From: Ectocarpus siliculosus
Taxonomy: Eukaryota; Sar; Phaeophyceae; Ectocarpales; Ectocarpaceae
Direction of reading: 5' to 3'
Length of the DNA: 64,000 bases
Assembly (NCBI GenBank): GCA_000310025.1
Contig: FN649728.1
Span: forward strand, 5,940,601-6,004,600
The position numbers were made by a program, and so were the translations under genes. Position 1 is the first letter of the stretch; each line of letters opens with the position of its first letter. The notes beneath the pieces were generated by a model, which saw only the letters and a program-made list of their open reading frames with translations, was not told the origin of the DNA and did no database searches. Below, piece after piece: positions 22,587 to 35,700 of this stretch.

Positions 22587-24101
22587 TATGACTCATTCGC
22601 GGAGAAGTTAACACGGAGACTTATCAGGAACAAGTTTGAAGGCCGGCTAAGACACAAGCGCTTAATCGACGATGGCAATCGCAACGGCAGAAAACGGCCG
22701 TGACAACACAAGTACCTTGACACTCCCATAACGACTTCTTCTATGTACAGTAGTACCGCAATAGTATATACGACGCGGAAGATCCCCGAGGAGAGTCTTT
22801 GCGCGGCAACAACTACAGAGAGAGCGGGAGGTCTGCGTGTACCTGTTGGTGGACATGTGGCAGGCGCACGACACGCGCACGGATGTTTGCATCGCATAGT
22901 AATAATAGTAGTATGGCTCGCCATCGCAGAAGGCATCCCATCCAGTCATGGTCGTTGCCTGCCGTAATAGGCGGACGTCGTTCGGCGTCTGGTCCATACT
23001 GCTGTGAAGAAAAAACAGTGATCGCGCTATCTACATATGCATGCACGCAATTTTGTTTTCGTTGTTGCAGGAAAACTTGCTTCCATCAAGAACCCGAGAA
23101 TTTCACTGCTGTATCCCGACGTACAAGACTCCCATGGACACACCAGCACGGACGGGTAGGAGGAGTGGGTGCGTGGAAGATGCCGTCACAACCCAGCTAA
23201 CTCCATACTCCCACGGCTATGTACAGTCGGCGTCTGGTCGATACGAAAGTCGAAGGTGGGCATCATGAAGGTCGACCCGTCCTGCGTCGTTGGGTGTAAA
23301 ATGAAGTAAATGCGAAAGATGGACTGCGTAAAGATCCAGCGGTCTTCGGCAGTGGCAAAGAAAAATGCAACCATGTCGCAAAAAAAACAAAAGTTGAGCG
23401 GGATAATAAATAGAACACCGCACCCTCTGTTGTTGCAGGCAGGTTTGCTTCCACAACCAACCCGGGAACCCAACCCACTCTTGTCTTTCGGCCTGCAAGA
23501 CTCCAATCGATGCAAGCACCGGTAGGAGAGTGCGCGGAAGATGCCGTTACACACAACTCCACTCTCCTACGGCATCTATGCACAGTAGTACTGCTGTCAT
23601 TGTAGGACCATGTATGTATGTGGAAGATCTCCTAGGGGTCCTCCTGCGCGGTAACGACAACGTCGCGAGAGCTCTGCGTGTATCTATCGTCGACACATGT
23701 GGCAGCCGCACGATACACGAACGGATGTTTGCATCGAATTGTAGTATGTTTCGCCGTGGCAGGAAGTATCCCATCCAGTTAGGTCGTTGCCGTAGTACGC
23801 GGACGTCGATCGGCGTCTAGTCCATACCTGGTACACTACAGTCTGCTATAGCAAAAACACAGCAGCAGCAGGAATCTAGCTATGCATGCAATTTGTTGCG
23901 GTGGTTTCAGGCAGACTTTTGCCTCCACAACCCGAGAATCCCACTCCTGTATTTCGACCTACAAGACTCCAATCAACACACCAGCACCGGCAGAAGTGCG
24001 TGGAAGATGCCGTGACAGCACAACGAGTCGACACCCGTACAACTTCTATGTACAGTCGGCGTCTGGTCCGTACTGCTGTAGAAATTAAAAAATCGAGCCA
24101 T
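22587..24101 (+). repeat. Repeat T, copy 1, right piece
   Basis: Non-coding repeat also found inverted at 43330-44036 plus 47321-48210. It is internally duplicated: the segment holding CGGATGTTTGCATCG and GGCGTCT(A/G)GTCCATAC occurs twice (about 22790-22995 and 23640-23825), and a segment with AAGACTCC and GTGGAAGATGCCGT occurs three times. No protein is recognised. It is probably a non-autonomous element or satellite-like block. Confidence 0.75.
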
Positions 24102-24730
24102 TATGAGGACACTGGCTACTGTCGGAGACAGAGGCCGGTGCCGTGGCAGTATTAACCCACTGCCAGGGGAAGGCTATTTCCTCTCGTGATGTGTAAACGA
24201 GGAGAAGAGGGTAGAAAGAGAGAGTGCCCAGCGGCAGAGGGAGAGGAGAGTCGAAGACTCTCCGCTTCCACTTTCAGCAAGTGGCCAGGGACTTCGGAAG
24301 ATATCCATCTCCGACGGTGCCTTTCCTGTCACTCTCCTTGTGACAAGATACCCCGAGGGAGTCATATCTTCCTACACTTTGTATGTGCACACATGGTTGG
24401 TTATACTCCTGACAGGTGTCCTCCACATCACCCCCCCCTCTATGCGCCACAAGTCCATCTGTGCTAAAGATGTGCTTTTGGCGGCCATAGACATGAGTGA
24501 CTCATGGAGACACACACATGTATTGGAGTTAACCTACCTGGTACAACATCATCAACTCGGCCTGATTATCATACAACGCGTGTTAAAAAAACACGGAGTC
24601 TTCAGACGGAGTAGTGATAGATGTGGCCCATACTAGTACAGTATAGTCTAAAACAAATTGTGGGTACTGGGCTATCATGATGACAGCTAGTGTACTAAAA
24701 TATTTCGCATGATAATGCTGTGGGGTTGAT
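24102..24730. other. No gene seen
   Basis: Short frames only, no recognisable motif. Confidence 0.4.
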
Positions 24731-25140
24731 AAGGGATAAACTTGTAATAATGAGGTGACCCTCTGGCAAGTTTGTCTATTCATCATAATTAAAATCTTTA
24801 CGAGAGATAGACTCGTAATGAGGTGACCCTCCAGCGAGTCTGTCTTTTCATCATAAAATAATATCGTGATGAGGAATAAACTTACTTGTAATGAGGTGAC
24901 CCTCTAGCAAGTTTTCTCTATTCATCATCGAAAAATAAGATCTTGATGGGATGAACTTGTATTGAGGTGACCCGCTGGCAAGTTTATCTATTCAACAAAA
25001 AATAAGATATTGATGGAGGATGAACTTGTAATGAGGTGACCCTCTGGCAAGTTTATGTATTCATAAAAAAATAAGATATTGATGGGATGAACTTGTAATG
25101 AGGTGACCCTCTGGCAAGTTTATCTATTCATAAAAAAAAT
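24731..25140 (+). repeat. Tandem hairpin array, six units
   Basis: Six units of about 65 to 75 bp share the core TAATGAGGTGACCCTCTGG, flanked by complementary arms AAACTTG and CAAGTTT. Unit 2 (24809-24841) has AGACTCG and CGAGTCT instead, so both arms changed while pairing was kept. A second small stem, GAGG-TGAC-CCTC, lies inside each core. A-rich spacers with ATTCAT and AAGATATTGATG separate units. Confidence 0.85.
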
Positions 25141-25357
25141 AAGATCTTGGGACAGCGGTGGTATAATTCAACTCTCCTCCCGAGTGTTTCCCCAAACACT
25201 TCAAAAATAGGTTGTTTCCACTGGATACAACCAACCACCGTGGCTACTGGTCCTGTGCTAAATATATATATAACACAGAATAATAGTAGTATAAATTTGT
25301 CCCCAAGTCTCGGAAAAGATAGACATGGCAACTGTTGGGAACGATAGAATAAATAAA
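25141..25357. other. Spacer between hairpin array and Gypsy fossil
   Basis: Contains a short hairpin (GTGTTTCCCCAAACAC) and a TA-rich run. It may include the 3' non-coding part of the fossil on the minus strand. No LTR was recognised. Confidence 0.35.
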
Positions 25358-28300
25358 TCAATCGTTTAATTTCCGGGCCCTAGTTCGTTTTCGTTTGCTA
25401 GTACGGCAGGGCAATTGAGTATCACTCTGTGTCGTAGCAGAACGCGACTTGGGTAATGGACCCTCCTTTAGGAACCTTCTTCGTCCCTTCTTGGTTTTGT
25501 TCGGTGGCTCAGAGCCACTTTGCGTTGCCAATTTTCGACTTAAAGGTTCTTGAGGAGTAGCTGCCTGTTTTCGTTTTCGTTTCCCTGTTTTACTCGGTGA
25601 TTTTGGGTCTCCCTGTTCAACTGGGGCACGAGACGACGATTTATCAGGCTGCACGATTTCCAAACCACAACGGATTCGGTAGGCAGATATCATTTCTTGA
25701 CATTGTGGAATTTCGTCTGCTCTATATTCAAGGTCTGACCCGGGGCCGTAGGCTCGAAGACGCAAACGATACTTGTAGTTGTACGGGGTTTTCGGCCCCC
25801 TACCACTCTTATGGCTTACCACTTTGTCAACGACGTAGGATTCAATTTTCTGTTGAGCTTCGTCGGGATGGTCTACCTCGGGCAACGGAACCTGGCGTCC
25901 TAAGAAAAACTCGGAAAGCTTATCAAAGTCTGGCGCAGGTGGCGTTTTCCTCGCGTAGTACTGTTTAATGTGGGCTAAATGGACCGAAACTTCTCGAGTT
26001 TCGTTCTGGCGTCTCACTCTATATACCACCGGTGATAATTTAGAGCAGATGACGTAAGGTCCTCTCCACGGTAACAATAATTTGGGATTTGGTCCATCCG
26101 AACCCTGGTATGGGCGGTACACAAGTACTAGATCACCAGGTTTAAACACAGCGATAGGGCGCAGTTTAGCGTTCTTGGCAGCTTGTTTTTTTGTGCGTTC
26201 CGATAGGTTACGGCGCGCTAGTTCAAAAGCAACCTGTAGATTTTCCTGTGTTGTTTTAGAGAATTCCTCGGTATTCGGTGTTGTTCCCACATGAGGGATG
26301 CCGAGAAGGTAGTCGTGGCTTCCGACCAAACATAAGAAACAATGGTGTTTCATGTATGGTGGAGCTAAATGACGTGTTGTAAGCCAGTTGGACAAAAGGC
26401 AGCAATGATGCCCAGTTATCGCGGTTCATGGAACTATGCATGGCAAGCATTGCGTGCATGGTAGCATGTACTCGTTCTGAGACAGAATTACCCTGCGGAC
26501 GGTATGGTGTCGTGCGGGTTTTTTATTAGTTCAGAATACGCTGTAATTGGTGGACTACACTGTTCTCAAATTCAGGTCCTTGGTCGGAATGCAACATTTC
26601 AGGCGATCCAAAGATGCTGATGATGCGGTCGATAATGGCCTGAGCGACAGTGGTTGCTGACTTGTTGGGAATCGGAGTCAACACGGTGAATCGGGTTAGG
26701 TGGTCCATGATGGATAGGACATATTTGCACCGTACCCCGGCGGCTGAAACTGATTATACTTTATATTCAACTAGGTCAACCGAAATACGTTCAAACGGTC
26801 TTTGTACTGGTACATGTCCCGTTGGTAATTTGTTCCGGTTGTGGGCTGTTTTTCGACGTTGACAGGCTTGGCATTCTTGACACCAAGTACGGACGTCCCG
26901 ATTCATTCATGGTTGGCCACAAGTACTTTTGGCGGATCTTCTCATAAGTCGGTCTAGACGCTAAGTGGCCCCCAGATAATACGTGGTCATGATAGGCGTG
27001 ACTAGTCCGGTAAGGGCGTAAGGCAACACTAATTGGTCACTAAACGTACTACGTTTCCGGAGGTAGCCTGGTAAATACGATTTAAACAGCAATCCATCAC
27101 GCACGAAGTAGTACGACATGGTAGTGTTTGTCTCGTCATCAGGTAATTGAGCGTCAGGTTTTGTAAGATAGTCGATATATGTGCCATATTCAAGAGCTTG
27201 TTTTTCACGCAAGATATCGCGGTTAATAGTTTCAAATACGTTGGTCGCGCTAATGTAAACTGATTTCTCAGCGAATAATTCGCGATCACTTTGAACCGGT
27301 CGCAAGTTATCCAAACGATCTGCAGACACTTGGTACAGACGTGGTGGAACATTTCGAATGCAGCGCAGGGTCATCAGGCACATTCCCTACATATCGGTGC
27401 AAGTTGCGGTGCTTCCAACTGTTGTTGGTGATCGAACGCAAACAACCGAGATAGGGTGTCTGGGACTACATGTAACTTTCCCGGCTTGTGTCGCACTGTA
27501 AAGTCAAAGGACTGCAAAGCGATTGCCCATCTGGTCAGCATATTAGACGTGTCTTGCATTGTATACAAATATCTCAATGCCGCGTGATCCGTGACAACTT
27601 CGAAATGTCTGCCCCACAAGTAGGGTCGCCAGTGTTGTAAACTCAAAACCACACCGTAACATTCCTTCATCGTCGCAGAGTAATGACGTTGAGCCTTGTT
27701 CAATCGTGGGCTAAAATAAGCGATAATATTCACATCGTCGCCGTTCTTTTGGCCCAGGAATGCTCCTGCACCAACTTCACTAGCATCTACGTGAACCACG
27801 AAGTCTTTGGTAAAGTCAGGGAAACATAACACAGGTGCTTTGCTGAGTAAACGTTTGATCTCTGCAAAAGCCTTATCATGTTCCTGGTTCCAACGTTTTG
27901 CGATCGATTTTACATGCTCTTCTTGTGTGAGTTCGACTAGCGGTGCGATCACCGTAGAAAGGTCGGGTATAAATTTCCTCACATAATTAACCATTCCCAA
28001 TACTGAGCGAAGTGCTTTGATTGTTTTGGGTGCAGGCAAATCGACAACAGATTTTATACGATCTTCCCCAATACGAATCCCTTTTGCCGACAGTATATGC
28101 CCCAGGTATTTTACTTCCTGTGGTCCAAATGGTACTCTGGAGGGTTTCAAGGTAAGACCGGCCGCTTGGAGTGCTTGGAGCATGCTTTCTAATAAGGTTA
28201 GATGGCTCTCCCAATTTGAGCTGCAGCAAATAATGTTGTCCATATACACCAAAAGTCCACTGCGTGGTCCGAAGTGAGAGAATGCCAGAGACATCATACG

Positions 28301-28837
28301 GGCAAATAGAAAAGGAGCATTCGCAATTCCGAAGGGGAGGCGTTTGAAAACCCATTTCCCTTTGTGTGTCACGAACGCAGTATTTTCTTGTTCTGCTTCG
28401 TCTACTACGATTTTGTGGTAGGCTGACTGGAAAATGACAGTAATAAATTTTGCACCTCCAACGGTATCAATATGGGATTCTATATCTGGCATGGGCCAAG
28501 ATTTTCGAATTAAACTCTTGTTAATAGTAGAGCGGTAGTCAACGCAGAATCGAGGAGTGCCATCAGCTTTTGCTACGATGGTAACAGCAGATCCCCACGA
28601 ACTGGGTCTCTGTTCAATAATCTCCTCGTCTTCCAGTTGTTCCACACACTTGTCGATAACTTCTTGTGCTCTAGGATTAGTACGATAGGGAGCACGGTCG
28701 ACTGGTTTAGTGCCTGGTTCTAGCGGAAAATCTGCCTTGGCTATCTTGCATTTTCCGAGCTCCTTCGGAGATAATGAAAACACGTTACGATATTTCGCGC
28801 ATAAATCCGAGACTTGCGAGTGAAATGAGTCGAACAC
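25358..28837 (-). mobile_element. Ty3/Gypsy fossil, pol, decayed
   Basis: Minus strand. Reverse transcriptase and RNase H are recognisable from 28837 to about 27374 (LPFGIANAPF, YLGHILSAKGI, HVDASEVGAGAFLG, HVVPDTLSRL). Integrase remnants follow (about 27383-26395). A C-terminal region (26395-25358) has a GPY-type block (KPGDLVLVYRPYQG, LLPWRGPYVI), a chromodomain-like segment (YVVDKVVSHK) and a Lys/Arg-rich tail. It is a different family from the copies at 3278 and 18650. It is broken, with at least five breaks, mostly in the integrase part, so older than the other LTR elements here. gag and LTRs were not found. Confidence 0.8.
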
Positions 28838-29327
28838 CTACAACATTCAGACAAAGCCAGAACGAACACCGCACGCAATGGTTCGACTGCCTTGCCGCTA
28901 GTTGACGGTGAAATAGTTGACGCCTCCCGCCTCGGGTCATCGTTGCCCCTTACGGCCCTGGTGGTTATTGCCGATTACCACTGCGGAAGGTATGGTGTCG
29001 TTTGCAGCCTTGTACGCAGGTCTCGAGCTTCATAATGTTGAAGCGCGACGATGATGGCCGTGATGATGTCGGTGATGGTGCAGGCGGTAGGGTGCCTGCG
29101 CTGGCGGCAGAGCGCAATTATTGGGGAGATGGATGTAAGAGCGTGTACGTGTCATAATACCTAGATGATACCGTATAACGCAACTTTAAAGCAGAAGAAA
29201 GAGCTTGTTGGGGAGGAGGTAATGTGGAGGCATTAAAGTGGATGTTTATCTGAGCATCAAAAATTTGTTCAGCTGCGATGGGGCAGGACCCTAGACTTGT
29301 CGTTCGGACTGTCGCGTGGATAAGTTA
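28838..29327. other. No gene seen
   Basis: Spacer between the Gypsy and Helitron fossils. Its end holds a short tandem duplication, GTCGCGTGGATAAG, twice (about 29312 and 29344). Confidence 0.4.
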
Positions 29328-30142
29328 CTACAGCACGTGACTGTCGCGTGGATAAGATTCTACAGCACGTGATCCGCTGTTTTCCTGACCTGATGTGAAG
29401 ACTAAAGCTGCAATTTCCGGTGCTGAAACTTTTTCACCACCAACGGGTCCGTCGTTTGTTCGGCTTACTTCAGCGAACTCAGTGTACGCAGGGTCCGCGG
29501 ATTCAGCGTGGTGGGCGTTAGGTTGATTAATATTGCTATCTACAGCAGATCGGTATTGTTGTGCCCACAGAATGTTATTGTGCACATGCGTTCGTAAAGT
29601 TGTCGCGATGTTTGCGTCCAATTTAAGGGATGACGTGTTTTGTGTGAATTCAGAATCGTATATGTAAAACCTCGAGTTGTTCGACACGGATAGTTCTCAT
29701 AATGTTGTTGGAGGTCGAATATGCGGTGGTAAGCACGCCCATGCAAGGTGAGCATTGAAGGGGCTGGCGGTTCAGTCCATGTCTTTTTTTGAATACCGCC
29801 TGCGCCTAATGCAGTTAATCGGAAAAGCCCGTTGTACCTTCTTTGAGCAGAAATGAATTTAGTAGTTTCAAACAGCGCCATAAGATGGTGGGGGATAGAT
29901 TTGAGAGGATGGATTCACGACTTGCCTTTGTTATAACAGTTTAATCTCTTTTCTTATTTCCAAAGTTGAGCATTGCAGTGAGAACATGTGATATTTTGTG
30001 GATCATCCAAATCGGTGTGTTTTAGCTGGAAAGGTGCCCAGGGGAAGTCGAATGATTGGGAGTCAATGTCTTGCACTCCAAGGCATGTACAACCAAACCG
30101 GCAAATTAACCTTGAACTCAAGATGAATCCAAACTTCATCAA
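29328..30142 (-). pseudogene. Helitron Rep/helicase N-terminal fragment
   Basis: Minus strand. The first block has ITCSHCNAQLWK, the CxxC plus Trp box that opens many Helitron proteins. The next has RRYNGLFRLTALGAGG and LTLHGRAYHRIFDL, then RFYIYDSEFTQN and LDANIATTLRTHVHNNILWA. These match the Helitron-like N-terminal domain that precedes the Rep nuclease. The pieces lie in three frames: a stop after the CxxC block near 29954, a shift near 29690, and an end at 29328. Neither the Rep HUH motif nor the helicase is present, so this is a broken, truncated copy. Confidence 0.7.
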
Positions 30143-32351
30143 TTATTGCTTGTACGAATTTGTTTTGCTGAGTATCTGTCTTCGGACACGGCGACATTCT
30201 GACCACACACCACCATTGTTGAGCTGCCTCGAACATCAAGGCTTGTTCCGGTTATTCTGGCTATATCTATCCCACCCTGACCTCTCTGGCGTGTTGTTTT
30301 CGTTTCTGTTCCCTGTGCAGAGGGGAGGGACGCCCTCGGCGTCGTTACCGTCTGGACTGTGCCACCACGAGCTCCGTGTCCTTGCACCAAGCCCAACGCC
30401 GACACCACCCTTCAACTAACCACAATTCCACAAATCAACGACGCTCATTCCAAAATATTCAAATCACGGACCGCGATTAATCCGGACATGACCACACAAA
30501 ATAAGCACCAACCTACACCAACCCACAAGGCACTTCACCGTCGAACAACGACCCATTTGAACACAAAACCTGGACCCGACACTGCCACACCACAGTACTG
30601 ACTACAACACGAACACGAACCACCAAAATACCCCGGCAACCGATCGTGTTTCACAACTACTGTAGAATCAAACACCTGGGCTTCTTCATCGTGCATCCAT
30701 AATCTTTCTTTTCCCCTGGCGCCATCGCCACCTGTGACCGTGTGTTGATCACGCGACCTTTCCCCATGTAACACTGTCGACCTTCCCGGTTGCCACATGG
30801 GTTGCGGTGATCATGCACGGGAGTTGACATGGCACGGTGTCAACCTAGGTTTGTGTGTGGGACTGACTACCTGTGTGTTGGGGTCGGTTGTTCTGTCTGC
30901 TGGCTTCCTCATCCTCCCTGGATCTGTCGGTGCTGTCGTATGTTTCTGGTGGCATTATCACCAAGGGGGGGTGCATCCTATGTACCAATCACCAAATATC
31001 GTTATGCACCCATACTTCCCCTGTCACGCTACTGCACCACCACATGAGGCATGACGAGAATGTGAAACCGCGACTATGTAGTGCAGGTGAGCACGTGAAT
31101 CCGCCTGAAAACACCGGTCGGTTCGGGGGGAACTATTAGGGAAACCCTTGCGTGCTGTTTCTGGCTGCTTTGTTGTCTCTGGAGGGGGACAGGGGTCGCC
31201 AAGCTTTGTGCCCGAGTGTGCGCCACTGATGTTATGTCCACGCCATGCCCGCCACAATCAACCATAGAGTCATCAATCTCCGCAACTGCTGCTCAACAGA
31301 CCGGCTAGCCTCCGCGTGCGACAAAGGGAAAACGACATTGCCGAGTAAAGCTGAACCCACCATCCCCACCACTTGAACAAAAAAAATCGGTACACCCACC
31401 ACTTCAATAAAAAACGGCACTACTGTACACCCATCGACACCAAACGGACTTCGACACAATTCCTGCCGATCGCTGATCCTGGTCGAATGAGTTATTGATT
31501 TATTTATTTTTGGTTTTTAGTTCGGCCGGGACGTACGCAACCATGAACCCCGACGCTTCTCCGAGTCAACCACCACCGGACGACCCCAATGATGTTACCA
31601 GTGGTTCGAATGTATGCACATCGAGATGTCACTTGAGTAAACCCCGCCAATCACAAAGACGACGATCGATACAGGGAAACCGGGAGTGAACCGCCCCCTG
31701 ATGTCATGAATGATATTTCCTTGCCGGTGGACCACTATAATCTTATGAACGATCGCCCCGTGTCAGAGGACTACCCGCACGCCGACAGTAACGCTAACCC
31801 CCCTTGCTCCCAACGCCAACCTCTCCTCCACGTTTGTTTCCGTTTTTACCGTTTTACTACTTTTTTTCGCTTGTATTTCCGTGTTCCCGTGTGCCAAGGA
31901 TTGTTTTTGCCTGCACCTATTCATGATGATTGTTGGGGACCCACCCTTCTCTCTTCACCAGAACTGTGTTTTATGCAGCCGCCACGAAACTACTGGTCTC
32001 TTGGTGGTAACCTCGAAACTGCTGGAAGCAACGTTGTTAGTCCGAATCCCCACGGGTTGAAAAATTACAAATTTGCGGGTGAGTACCAAACTTCGATGTC
32101 GGCACCGTTGACGACGGAAAGGGACGGCTGGACCCTTCTCGTCATGAAAACGATATGAAATCGGTTCCACCGCAGGAGGAAGGTGGAGCACAGAAATAAA
32201 TAAATATTTAGTTGAAAATAATTGGCGTTTTCTCCCTCCCGTGTGACCCTCGATGGTTGTTAAGTACGAGCAATTTACTCTACACTAAAAGAGTGCAGTC
32301 CCAACACGCACTGAAAAGCGCAGTACACGCCTCCCCACGAAAAATGAAGGG
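30143..32351. other. No convincing gene
   Basis: About 2.2 kb with several 60- to 150-codon frames on both strands. None has recognisable motifs or a convincing coding pattern. It may include more decayed Helitron sequence. Confidence 0.4.
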
Positions 32352-32356
32352 ACTGT

Positions 32357-32707
32357 TATTAGATATATTGGGGGTACTCGTAGCATAGTATGACGGGATA
32401 TCTTTGGTACACATACCTACGGAAATTGCAGTGATGGGGTACGAAGGGTCCAGAACGTTCTGGACATTTTCCTTGGAAGTGAGAAGAGTTTGATGGAGAT
32501 TCGGATAGGTCTGTTTGGCACTTTAACCGTGATGAGCGTGACGCGTGCTTGATGCCGTGACAGATTTACGAGCGCAAGCACGCCCCCGAAGAATACAATA
32601 ATTTTGCATTACGTTTTCAACACGTTTCCTACCCATCCACGCTCCGCCATGAGCCACCCGCTTTGAGCTCCAACCACAAAGAACCGAGCCACCCGAATTA
32701 TCGATCA
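32357..32707 (+). repeat. Copia left LTR, 351 bp
   Basis: Starts TATTAGATATATTGGGGG and ends TTATCGATCA. It matches 40231-40581. Confidence 0.85.
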
Positions 32708-32794
32708 CGCTAGCATATGACACGTCGTCTACGAGATTCGCGGTCGAGCTTGGTTTAGGAGCATCGCTTTGCGGCGATCGAGAGCAGGGTCAAG

Positions 32795-35700
32795 ATGCCT
32801 ACCTCCACGCGCGAAGATGAAGCCCGCCAAGCAGCGGAGGCCCGCCAAGCAGCGGAGGAAGCCAGGATCGAAGAACTGGTCAACGCGAGAGTAGCAGCAC
32901 AGATGGAGCAGATGATGGAGGAGAAACTGGCCAAGAAGATGGCCGAGATGGAGGTACGGCATCGAGCCGAGCAGCAGAGGACACAAGATCTCCGGAGCGG
33001 GAACGAGGAACAAGGGGTACCACACCAGCAAGAAACTGGGGGCCCGACGCCCAACCCCTCCGCAGACGAGCTGGCCAACGCGATTGCAACTGCCATGGCC
33101 GGTCGCCTCCAGACTTCATCAGGGGATATCGGTGCAGTGCCTCACCCTGCGACCCTCCGTATGACTGAGAGTAGACGAATAGAGCCTTGGGATGGTGTGC
33201 TTAAGTCAGGGGACGATAGGCAGCAGAAGCTTTTGATTTTCAGATCGAGCATGGTAGCACGGTTTGCACAGGAGGATGTCCACGAAGTAGTGATGAGCCA
33301 CCAGGACATCCCAGTAGGAAGACAAGGAATCAGTATGATAGACCTGAAGACTGAGTATGGAGATCAGAAGGTAGCTAAGGCTGTAGTGGCGTGGAATCTA
33401 CTCATCACGTCAATCTCATACATGCCGATCTTGTCGGAAATCGTCTCAGACGGAAGCCCGAGTGGGGGATGGAGGATTTTCCTCAAGTATTACGAGCCCC
33501 AAGCGAAAGCCGAGAAAAAGAGACTCTTGAAGGAGTACCATAGCTTCGCGATGCATGAGAGTGAAAACCCACAAGAATACTTCGGAAGGTTCTCTATTTT
33601 GCGGAGTAGGCTAGCGTCGCACGGGACAGTGTATCCCGACAACGAAGCCAACGACCACTTGGTGTCCGCCCTGTCATCCGACTACAAATTAGAGAAGAAA
33701 CTGTTGGACCGCACCCCTGATTTGACTTTTGAGCAGATAGAGGATTCCGTGAAGGAGGCCCACACGGACCTGGTGCGCGCACGGGAGGAGGAACAAAAGA
33801 GTGGCGTGGGGCACGCCTTCGTCGCTTCCGGTGCGCCCCGGGGCGACGGACGTGTCCAAAATGGGTCGAGTGGGAACGGCGGTGGACAGGACGGCAAAGG
33901 CGACGGTCGGAACAGGAGCGACGAGACCAGAGGAGAACGGCACTGTCGCTTTCATCCGTATGGAACCCACACCAACGCGGAGTGCTATCAACAGCAGCGG
34001 AAGAAAGAGCGAAGACAGCAGCAGTCATCGCAACAGCAGCGTCAGCAGCGGCAGCAGCAGTCATCGCAACAACAGCAACAGCCGCCGCAGCAGCAACAAC
34101 AACAGCCGCAGCAGCCTCAGCAACAGCAGTACTACCATCCTCGTCCTCAACAGCAGCAGCGACAGCAACAAGGCGGCCGCGGTGGGGGGGGCTGGGGTGG
34201 TGGACCCCAGCACGGACCCCACGGCGGACGCGGAGCGCAGCAAAGGTATGGAAACTCAGCCCCCCCTCGCCCGCAGCAGCAGCAATGGCGACCCCCGCAC
34301 GGGCATGCAAACGTGATGCACCATGATTACTGGCCCTACGGGGGGCCCGCAAATAGTAGCGAGTATGGGGGTTGGGAGCAGCCGCAGCCACAATACCAGC
34401 AGCCTCCGCCGGACTACACCCAGCAACAGCAGCCGTACAACCCGCCTCCGGCACCATGCTATCAGCAGCAGCCACCACCACAGCCACCGCCGCAGCCTCC
34501 GCCTCCACCGACGTTCCATCAGCAGCCGTCGCAACAGCAGCAGCACTCGACCCATGCCCCGCCCTACTCATCTCCTCCCGGAGCAGCAGCACCGGCCCCG
34601 GGCTCCCTTCACTTCTTGATGGCACGTTTCGTGTCTGCAGGCGAGATCGTTCCGAGTGGTGTTGTAGCGAGTACCGAGCGTGAGAGTGGTAGTGGATTTG
34701 CCTTGGCTGCACGAAACCCGAATTCGCATTTTGGCAGAGAGCAATTTTGGGCCGGCAGCGGCGCGACCAACACGTTTGTTAGCAGCAGCCATCAAATGTT
34801 CGACTTGAGGCCAGTGCCGCCCGGTAAGGAGTACATCCAAGTAGGTAACGGTGCCTATTTGCGCGTGCATTGTGTTGGGAAGGTAAACATGGCTTTCCAC
34901 ATGCAAGACCAGGGAGGAGAGCGTGATTTTTGCGTGCAAATGTCGGACGTGTACGTTGTGCCTGGAATCACCTTCAATTTGTTTTCGTTGCACCACACGC
35001 AGCGTAAGCAACGGATCGTTCTAGACGAGACCGGCGTCCACCTATTTGATGGTAGGCTTTCCTTTGCATACTCTGATGTAGGATGCTCGCTTTGGGCTAC
35101 TCGATTGCCCCAGGATTACAGTGGTCGTGCTGTGACCTCTAGCCCCGATGCCCCTCCCCGTGTTTCTGCCCAAGCGTCCCCGCCTAGCATTGGTACAGGA
35201 TTTGTTGCGGCCGCCCCCTCCCTTTTCCAGAGTGCAGGAGCGGGCACGAGTTCGAGTGCCAGTGCGAGTACCGGCTTCCAGTCCGTCGCTGCGGCCGGCG
35301 TTGTACCTGCGAGTACCGGCTTCCAGTCCGTCGCAACGGCCGGCGTTGTACCTTCGACTCCTGGCGTCCAGCCCACCGGATCCGACGGTGTAGTACCTTC
35401 GAGTCCCAGCGTCCCCTCCACCGCTTCCGGTGTAGTGCCACCGCATTGTGCTTTTCAGCCCGTTGACGTAGACGTAGTCCCCACGACGATCCACGACTTT
35501 CAGCCTGTCATCACGGCCGCTGTAGAATCGTCCGAGCTTGTGACTCCCCCTGCAGTAGGCACGACTGATTTTCGCGAGATCGATATCAACCCCCTTGTAT
35601 CCAAGGATGACTTACCGATCATGGACATGAGTATGTTTCTGGATGTTGGATTGATGGATGCGAAAGACTCTGTTCCCCCTGGTGATTTTTTTCCGGATGC

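Noticed and set aside
33594-34712. Long minus-strand and plus-strand frames in the CAG-rich part of the Copia gag
   Set aside because: They arise from the Gln/Pro codon repeat. The plus gag frame with a capsid-like region and finger is the real one.
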